Of a stretch of 64,000 nt of DNA, positions 59,867 to 64,000 are shown one piece after another. The stretch's first letter is position 1, and each line of letters starts with the position of its first letter. The stretch covers positions 700,227 through 764,226 of the forward strand of contig NZ_LMHV01000043.1 of NCBI RefSeq assembly GCF_001429725.1. Reading direction: 5' to 3'. The translations under genes and the position numbers were made by a program. The notes under the pieces were generated by a model. The model was not told the origin of the DNA, searched no databases, and was given only the letters and a program-made list of their open reading frames with translations. Source of the stretch: Rhizobium sp. Root708 (lineage in GTDB: Bacteria; Pseudomonadota; Alphaproteobacteria; Rhizobiales; Rhizobiaceae).

Positions 59867-60643
59867 TTAGGGGTGTGAACTTTCAGGAACTGCGGATGGA
59901 TCGAAACGCTCCCAACCGCGCGGTGTCAGATGTTCCTGCGGCTGGAAGCGTGTCTTGTAATCCATTTTCCGGGAGCCTTGAACCCAGTAACCCAGATAGA
60001 CATGCGGCAGGCCAAGCGCCTTCGCGCGTCTGACATGATCCAGGATCATGAAGGTACCGAGGGAACGCTGATCGAGATCGGGATTGAAGTAGGAATAGAC
60101 CATCGAAAGCCCGTCGCTCATCGTGTCGGTGAGGGCTGCAGCGACCAGTTCGCCGGTCGGACGTGCTTCCAGTCCGGCTCCTTCTTCGCGAAGGCGGTAT
60201 TCGATGATCTTCGTGTTCACATGCGTGTCCTCGACCATGATCGCATAGTCGAGCACGGTCATGTCGGACATGCCGCCCTGCTGGTGACGGAAATCCAGGT
60301 AGCGGCGAAACAGCGAATATTGCTCGCTCGACGGCTGTGCCGGGAATTCGGACGAGATGATGTCGGCATTCGTCGCAAGGACGCGCTTCATGGAACGCGT
60401 CGGCTCGAATTCCTGCGCCAGGATTCGCACGGACACGCAGGCGCGACACGCTTCACATGCCGGCCGGTAGGCGATGTTCTGCGATCGGCGGAAGCCGCCC
60501 TGTGTCAGGATGTCGTTCATCTCAGCCGCACGAGGCCCGACGAGATGAGTGAACACCTTGCGTTCCATCTCGTGCGCCAGATAGGGGCAGGCAGCCGGAG
60601 CCGTCAGATAAAACTGCGGAGATGGCGTTGTCTGCGTATTCAT
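59867..60643 (-). CDS. bpt: Aspartate/glutamate leucyltransferase (Bpt)
   Basis: Bpt moves Leu from Leu-tRNA onto proteins with N-terminal Asp or Glu, marking them for the ClpAP/N-degron pathway. The 258-residue protein has the conserved cysteine-rich block YRPACEACRACVSVRI near residue 70, the SMVYSYFNPDLDQRSLGTF segment near residue 182, and YLGYWVQGSRKMDYK near residue 217. The ATG at 60643 gives MNTQTTPSPQF; the frame is open further back without homology. Together with the DMT gene it is one minus-strand unit. Confidence 0.9.
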   Translation of the reverse strand: MNTQTTPSPQFYLTAPAACPYLAHEMERKVFTHLVGPRAAEMNDILTQGGFRRSQNIAYRPACEACRACVSVRILAQEFEPTRSMKRVLATNADIISSEFPAQPSSEQYSLFRRYLDFRHQQGGMSDMTVLDYAIMVEDTHVNTKIIEYRLREEGAGLEARPTGELVAAALTDTMSDGLSMVYSYFNPDLDQRSLGTFMILDHVRRAKALGLPHVYLGYWVQGSRKMDYKTRFQPQEHLTPRGWERFDPSAVPESSHP

Positions 60644-60816
60644 CTGCTGCGGAGATTTCCTTCGGTTTATGCTGATATGACAGCATGACTTAAGAATGAA
60701 AAACGTCAACAGCGGGGCCATTTCCCGGCCCGCCGTTACACGTCATACTTTGGGATATGGTGCCGTAAAACTCCCGGCAAAGACCGGAAGCGCGGTTTAA
60801 TTCTCGGTTCCGGACG

Positions 60817-61275
60817 TTAAGCGGTGCGTACCGTGACTGTACCGACCAGGAAGTCGTGGATCAGTCTGCTGCGCTCGGTAAAGAGCCCCACGAGGAGAAT
60901 CAGCGGCGTCAGTATGGAGTTGAGGATCCAGAACAGCGCGAGGTGAACGATCGCTGTCAGGAAGTCCATATGCCGCCCATCGACGCGCATGATTGCGACG
61001 CCCATCGCCCGCATTCCGAGCGACGCCTGGGAAGGACCGCCGACCGTGAACCCGAAATACAGTCCTGCGACGATCACGAATAGGGCCGGGTAGAGAAAGA
61101 AGCCGAGCCCCAGCGTGACGATCGACAGGAAGAACAGGATTACCGCTGCCGGAATGCACAAAAGCAGGATGATCACGTAGTCGATAATGAAAGCGAAGAC
61201 GCGGCGGCTCAGTGTCCCGCTATAGGCGCGCCAGTCGTCCGGTGCGGCATAGAGCGGGTTGGGATTGAGCGTCAT
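60817..61275 (-). CDS. RDD family membrane protein
   Basis: The 152-residue protein has the RDD signature: the first Arg with the Asp in GTLSRRVFAFIIDYVI near residue 21, and later ASLGMRAMGVAIMRVDG. It has three to four TM segments. The family is of unclear function, possibly transport or membrane stress. A CAGGAGACC ribosome site lies upstream of the ATG. hemB follows upstream on the same strand after 75 bases; cotranscription is possible. Confidence 0.88.
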   Translation of the reverse strand: MTLNPNPLYAAPDDWRAYSGTLSRRVFAFIIDYVIILLLCIPAAVILFFLSIVTLGLGFFLYPALFVIVAGLYFGFTVGGPSQASLGMRAMGVAIMRVDGRHMDFLTAIVHLALFWILNSILTPLILLVGLFTERSRLIHDFLVGTVTVRTA

Positions 61276-61350
61276 CGCATTGGTCTCCTGTGGTGAATGG
61301 TCACCTGCTGATATGGTATCGCCAACCCCGAATGCAATATTTCCATCCGC

Positions 61351-62361
61351 TCAGCGCTTCGACAGTATCTTCGCAACCTCGACGGCGAAATAGGTGAGAA
61401 TCCCGTCGCAGCCTGCGCGCTTGAACGCAAGCAATGTCTCGAGCATGGCGCGTTCGCCGTCGATCCAGCCGTTCATCGCCGCCGCCTTGATCTGGCTGTA
61501 CTCCCCGGAAACCTGGTAGGCGAAGGTCGGCAGGCCGAAAGCCTCCTTCATCCGCCAGCAGATGTCGAGATAGGGCAGGCCGGGCTTGACCATCAGCATG
61601 TCCGCACCCTCTTCGACATCGAGTGCGGCATCGCGGATCGCTTCGGTGCCGTTGGCGGGATCGATATAATAGGTCTTCTTGTCGCCCTTCAGCAGGCCGC
61701 CGGTGGAGATTGCTTCGCGGTAAGGGCCATAGAAGGCGGACGCGAACTTCGTCGCGTAGCTCATGATGCCGACATTCTGGTGTCCCGCGGCATCGAGCGC
61801 CCGCCGGATCGCCCCGATCCGCCCATCCATCATTTCCGAGGGGGATATGATGTCGGAGCCGGCGTCGGCCTGCATGACGGCGGCGCGGGCGACTTGCTCG
61901 ACGGTCTCGTCGTTGACGATCTCGCCGTTCCTCAAAATCCCGTCGTGTCCATGGCTGGTGAAGGGATCAAGCGCGACATCCGTAATGATGCCGATGTTCG
62001 GCACCGCCTTCTTGATCGCAATCGTCGCCTGATTGATCAGATTGTTGGCTTCGAGACTGTTGGAGCCGGTCTCGTCGCGCAGCTCCATCTCGATGTTCGG
62101 AAAGGTGGCGATCGCCGGGATGCCGAGATCCGCAGCTTCCCTGGTCGCCTCGACAAGCTTGTCCACGCTCATGCGATTGACGCCGGGCATGGCCGGGATA
62201 GGTTCGATGATCCCCGAACCCGGAACGACGAAGACCGGCCAGATCAGGTCATCGACCGTCACGCGGTTTTCCTGCACGAGCCGCCGTGTCCAGTCCGCCT
62301 TACGGTTGCGGCGCATACGCCGGTGTCCGGTGATTTCGTCGACGAGATGGGTTCTGTCCAT
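61351..62361 (-). CDS. hemB: Delta-aminolevulinic acid dehydratase (porphobilinogen synthase)
   Basis: HemB joins two 5-aminolevulinate molecules to porphobilinogen, the second common step to haem, B12 and sirohaem. The 336-residue protein has the active-site lysine segments VGIMSYATKFASAFYGPYR near residue 196 and MLMVKPGLPYLDI near residue 246, and the LDPFTSHGHDG metal region near residue 128, which lacks the zinc-type cysteines and so suits the magnesium class. The ATG at 62361 follows GGAAG. Confidence 0.96.
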   Translation of the reverse strand: MDRTHLVDEITGHRRMRRNRKADWTRRLVQENRVTVDDLIWPVFVVPGSGIIEPIPAMPGVNRMSVDKLVEATREAADLGIPAIATFPNIEMELRDETGSNSLEANNLINQATIAIKKAVPNIGIITDVALDPFTSHGHDGILRNGEIVNDETVEQVARAAVMQADAGSDIISPSEMMDGRIGAIRRALDAAGHQNVGIMSYATKFASAFYGPYREAISTGGLLKGDKKTYYIDPANGTEAIRDAALDVEEGADMLMVKPGLPYLDICWRMKEAFGLPTFAYQVSGEYSQIKAAAMNGWIDGERAMLETLLAFKRAGCDGILTYFAVEVAKILSKR

Positions 62362-62494
62362 GGCTTCCAACTTTCAGCAGTTCCATTTGATGTCGCGCTG
62401 ATTATCATGCACGTGCGCAAATCCAAACCGGACGATTGGCCGCAATCGAATGCATTGCTGGCGGAGCCGTCCTCGCGAACCTATTGTTGGACCC

Positions 62495-62932
62495 ATGGAT
62501 GCTGATTCTACCACGATACCGAAGCGAACGCTGACGAGCGTGCTCTTCATGCTGTTCCTCCGGCTGATCGCGATTTCGTGCTTCTGGTTCGGCTTGCAAT
62601 ATTGGGCGATGCTGGTCGGCTACTCGCTGGTCGGCGCCGGTCGTTTCGATCTTTTGAGCCTGCAGTGGAAAGTGGCGAGCACCTGCCTTGCCGTGCTTTT
62701 CCCGGTCGCGTCGCTGGGGCTCTGGCTGGCGGTGTCATGGGGGCCCGTCATCTGGGTGCTGGCCGCGGGCTGTCAGGTCCTCATGTACGGCTTTCTGCCG
62801 GAGACGTTCGGGGCCAATCGCCTCATCGTGCTGCTGCACATTCTGGTGGCCGTCATCTACTGCGTCTTCCGCTTCCTGCTCTGGCAGGAGAAACGCCGGC
62901 GCCGGCAGCAGGTAAGCGTTGATTTACCCTGA
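62495..62932 (+). CDS. DUF6163 small membrane protein
   Basis: The roughly 145-residue protein has four TM segments (near residues 20-45, 60-85, 88-110 and 112-130) with a charged C-terminal tail (EKRRRRQQ). It resembles a Rhizobiales-specific membrane protein family found between hemB and ldtR; I recall it as DUF6163. Function is unknown. The ATG at 62495 lies between the divergent hemB start and the gene; the next gene, ldtR, begins 131 bases after its stop. Confidence 0.75.
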   Translation: MDADSTTIPKRTLTSVLFMLFLRLIAISCFWFGLQYWAMLVGYSLVGAGRFDLLSLQWKVASTCLAVLFPVASLGLWLAVSWGPVIWVLAAGCQVLMYGFLPETFGANRLIVLLHILVAVIYCVFRFLLWQEKRRRRQQVSVDLP

Positions 62933-63063
62933 TACAACGAGGGGTTTTCGGTAAGGCGCTGTTAAGCCTGCGGTTTAAGTAGAATTTTATTTGTATTCGA
63001 TAGGGTCTGTCTCAAGGCGGGAAGAAAACCAACACCGCCAAACAAAACAGTGAGGCAGTCATC

Positions 63064-63579
63064 ATGAACACGAAAATCAAGCCGCAGGCGGTATCGAACT
63101 TCCGTGAACAGCAGGACCTGGGTATCCGTGATCTTTACATGGAATCCCTTCATCTTGTTGAACGTCTTCACCGCCGTCTCCTCGACGTCATCAAGGACGA
63201 GTTCGACCGTCAGGGTCGCAGCGACGTCAACGCCGTCCAGGCTCTTCTTCTCTTCAACATCGGGAACTCCGAGCTGACCGCCGGCGAACTTCGCTCCCGC
63301 GGTTACTACCTGGGCTCCAACGTTTCCTACAACGTCAAGAAGCTCGTCGACCTCGGCTTCATCAACCATCAGCGCTCGCGCATCGACCGTCGCTCGGTCC
63401 GCATCAGCCTGACGGAAACCGGCCAGGACATCGCGGAAACCGTTGCAAAGCTCTACGAGCGCCACATTGCCTCGATCGACAAGGTCGGCGGCATCGGCAC
63501 CGACGAGTTCACGCAGATGAACAAGCTGCTGACCCGTCTCGATCGCTTCTGGAACGACCAGATCCTGTATCGCCTCTGA
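63064..63579 (+). CDS. ldtR: MarR-family regulator LdtR
   Basis: The 171-residue protein is a MarR winged-helix regulator: the helix segments LFNIGNSELTAGELRSRGYY and LGSNVSYNVKKLVDLGF near residues 60-95 form the recognition helix region, and a C-terminal dimer helix follows (FTQMNKLLTRLDRFW). It closely resembles LdtR of Sinorhizobium and Liberibacter, which controls the L,D-transpeptidase gene ldtP and cell-wall/osmotic stress genes. A GAGG ribosome site precedes the ATG. Its own terminator follows at 63607. Confidence 0.82.
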   Translation: MNTKIKPQAVSNFREQQDLGIRDLYMESLHLVERLHRRLLDVIKDEFDRQGRSDVNAVQALLLFNIGNSELTAGELRSRGYYLGSNVSYNVKKLVDLGFINHQRSRIDRRSVRISLTETGQDIAETVAKLYERHIASIDKVGGIGTDEFTQMNKLLTRLDRFWNDQILYRL

Positions 63580-63606
63580 CACTAGCGACCTCCTCCAAGG
63601 TCAACG

Positions 63607-63641
63607 AAAACCGGATGCGTTCCCTGCGCGTCCGGTTTTGT
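63607..63641 (+). terminator. Intrinsic terminator of ldtR
   Basis: Arms AAAACCGGA (63607-63615) and TCCGGTTTT (63631-63639) form a stem with a 15-base loop, then TGTCGTTT. It lies 28 bases after the ldtR stop. Confidence 0.8.
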
Positions 63642-63922
63642 CGTTTGCGCTGTCGTGGCATCTTTGCAACGCCTGCCAGACAAGCGCCATCGCCTGTATT
63701 CAAGCCGCTTTTTAGCCGCTATTAACCGCCACGTTTTATACAAGGAAATGGTTTCTCGCGTCGCCGCGATCTACTGATGGTTGAGTATTGTTTGGCGCGA
63801 CACGAATTGGCCATATTAGCATGTCAGCGGAAACATACGGAAATGGCCCTTCTCGATCAGAGGTCCGAAAACCTCGCGCTACTTGCTCGCGATCATGTGA
63901 TGGCGGGGAGCGAAATCGTGCA

Positions 63923-64000
63923 GTGCGCCGTGGAAACCGATTGATAGGAATCTGCGTTCTCGCAGGGATAGCGCAAAGGCCGCCGGTCTCTCAAGCAGCG
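63923..64000 (+). CDS. Possible start of a secreted protein gene (cut by window edge)
   Basis: From GTG 63923 a frame remains open to base 64000 and encodes VRRGNRLIGICVLAGIAQ followed by PPVSQAA, a basic start plus a short hydrophobic run that looks like a signal peptide. A GGGGAG ribosome-like site lies 12-17 bases before the GTG. In relatives I recall an L,D-transpeptidase gene (ldtP) next to ldtR, so this may be its 5' end. Only 26 codons are visible, so the call is weak. Confidence 0.3.
   Translation, partial: MRRGNRLIGICVLAGIAQRPPVSQAA

Larger units (their letters stand above)
63580..64000. other. Right-edge intergenic region after ldtR
   Basis: Apart from the ldtR terminator (63607-63641) no gene of useful length is complete in these 421 bases. 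A short open frame from about 63923 to the window end is described separately. Several TTAA and TAACC motifs occur near 63728-63735. I see no tRNA or repeat. Confidence 0.6.

Noticed and set aside
1..64000. Search for tRNA, rRNA, insertion sequences, prophage genes and CRISPR repeats
   Set aside because: I found no cloverleaf-like segment, transposase, integrase or evenly spaced repeats. This is by eye; a covariance-model or repeat search would be decisive.

Overview
The window reads as a piece of the main chromosome of a Rhizobiales alphaproteobacterium, most likely Rhizobium or a close relative. It is GC-rich and gene-dense with even codon use. It carries several lineage-typical genes: an LdtR-type MarR regulator, a RopB-type outer-membrane protein, HdaA, a DUF6163 membrane protein and a likely LpxF lipid A phosphatase. 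I recognise 62 protein-coding genes, two of them cut by the window edges. I see no tRNA, rRNA, insertion sequence, prophage, integrase or CRISPR array. Naming rests on motif reading and remembered family features, because no database search was possible.

Layout. 1-2000: the end of mltG, then yicC and gmk (+). 2000-9600: a minus-strand envelope run, lptF-lptG-lptD-surA-pdxA-rsmA, tightly coupled and convergent with gmk. 9700-12600: a PAP2 lipid A phosphatase (-), then pepA-holC (+). 12600-18300: minus-strand genes for a sugar 1-dehydrogenase, a polysaccharide deacetylase lipoprotein, an ABC-F ATPase, a GGDEF protein with a variant signature, and a DinB-like protein. 18456: ndk (+). 19000-21000: a small locus in which a CGNR-type regulator and a lipoprotein diverge from an orphan LivH-type permease across a 30-bp palindrome. 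21000-25200: an SDR-uvrC-pgsA-moaD-moaE operon (-). 25561: the porin-like ropB (+). 26000-29600: an SDR/LysR pair, a glutathione transferase and rlmJ. 29700-33700: a molybdopterin oxidoreductase, nudK and phnM (+). 33800-35500: purM-purN (-). 35800-41400: an AI-2E family transporter, hdaA, ppk and ppx (+). 41600-47900: an accessory-looking block (YdeI-like, TetA-like MFS, DUF1254, phytase-like, nucleotide cyclase). 48000-52700: rnd, a multicopper oxidase and aspS. 52700-55900: a serine hydrolase/TetR divergent pair and an unrecognised secreted protein. 56100-60600: parC, an SRPBCC protein, an EamA transporter and bpt. 60800-64000: an RDD protein, hemB, a DUF6163 protein, ldtR, and possibly the first codons of another secreted protein at the right edge.

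How the genes relate. The left third is mostly envelope biogenesis: peptidoglycan (mltG), LPS transport (lptD, lptF, lptG), an outer-membrane chaperone (surA), lipid A dephosphorylation and ropB. The middle serves nucleotide, cofactor and polyphosphate metabolism: gmk, ndk, purM/purN, moaD/moaE, ppk/ppx, nudK. hdaA links this region to replication control. Several divergent pairs (CGNR/permease, LysR/SDR, TetR/serine hydrolase) look like self-contained regulatory switches, and two of them carry clear inverted repeats between the genes. I found no obvious new multigene defence or mobile system. The most interesting leads are the CGNR/permease locus, the GGDEF and cyclase proteins with altered active-site residues, the perfect 33-nt palindrome after lptD, and the pteridine-reductase-like SDR coupled to uvrC.
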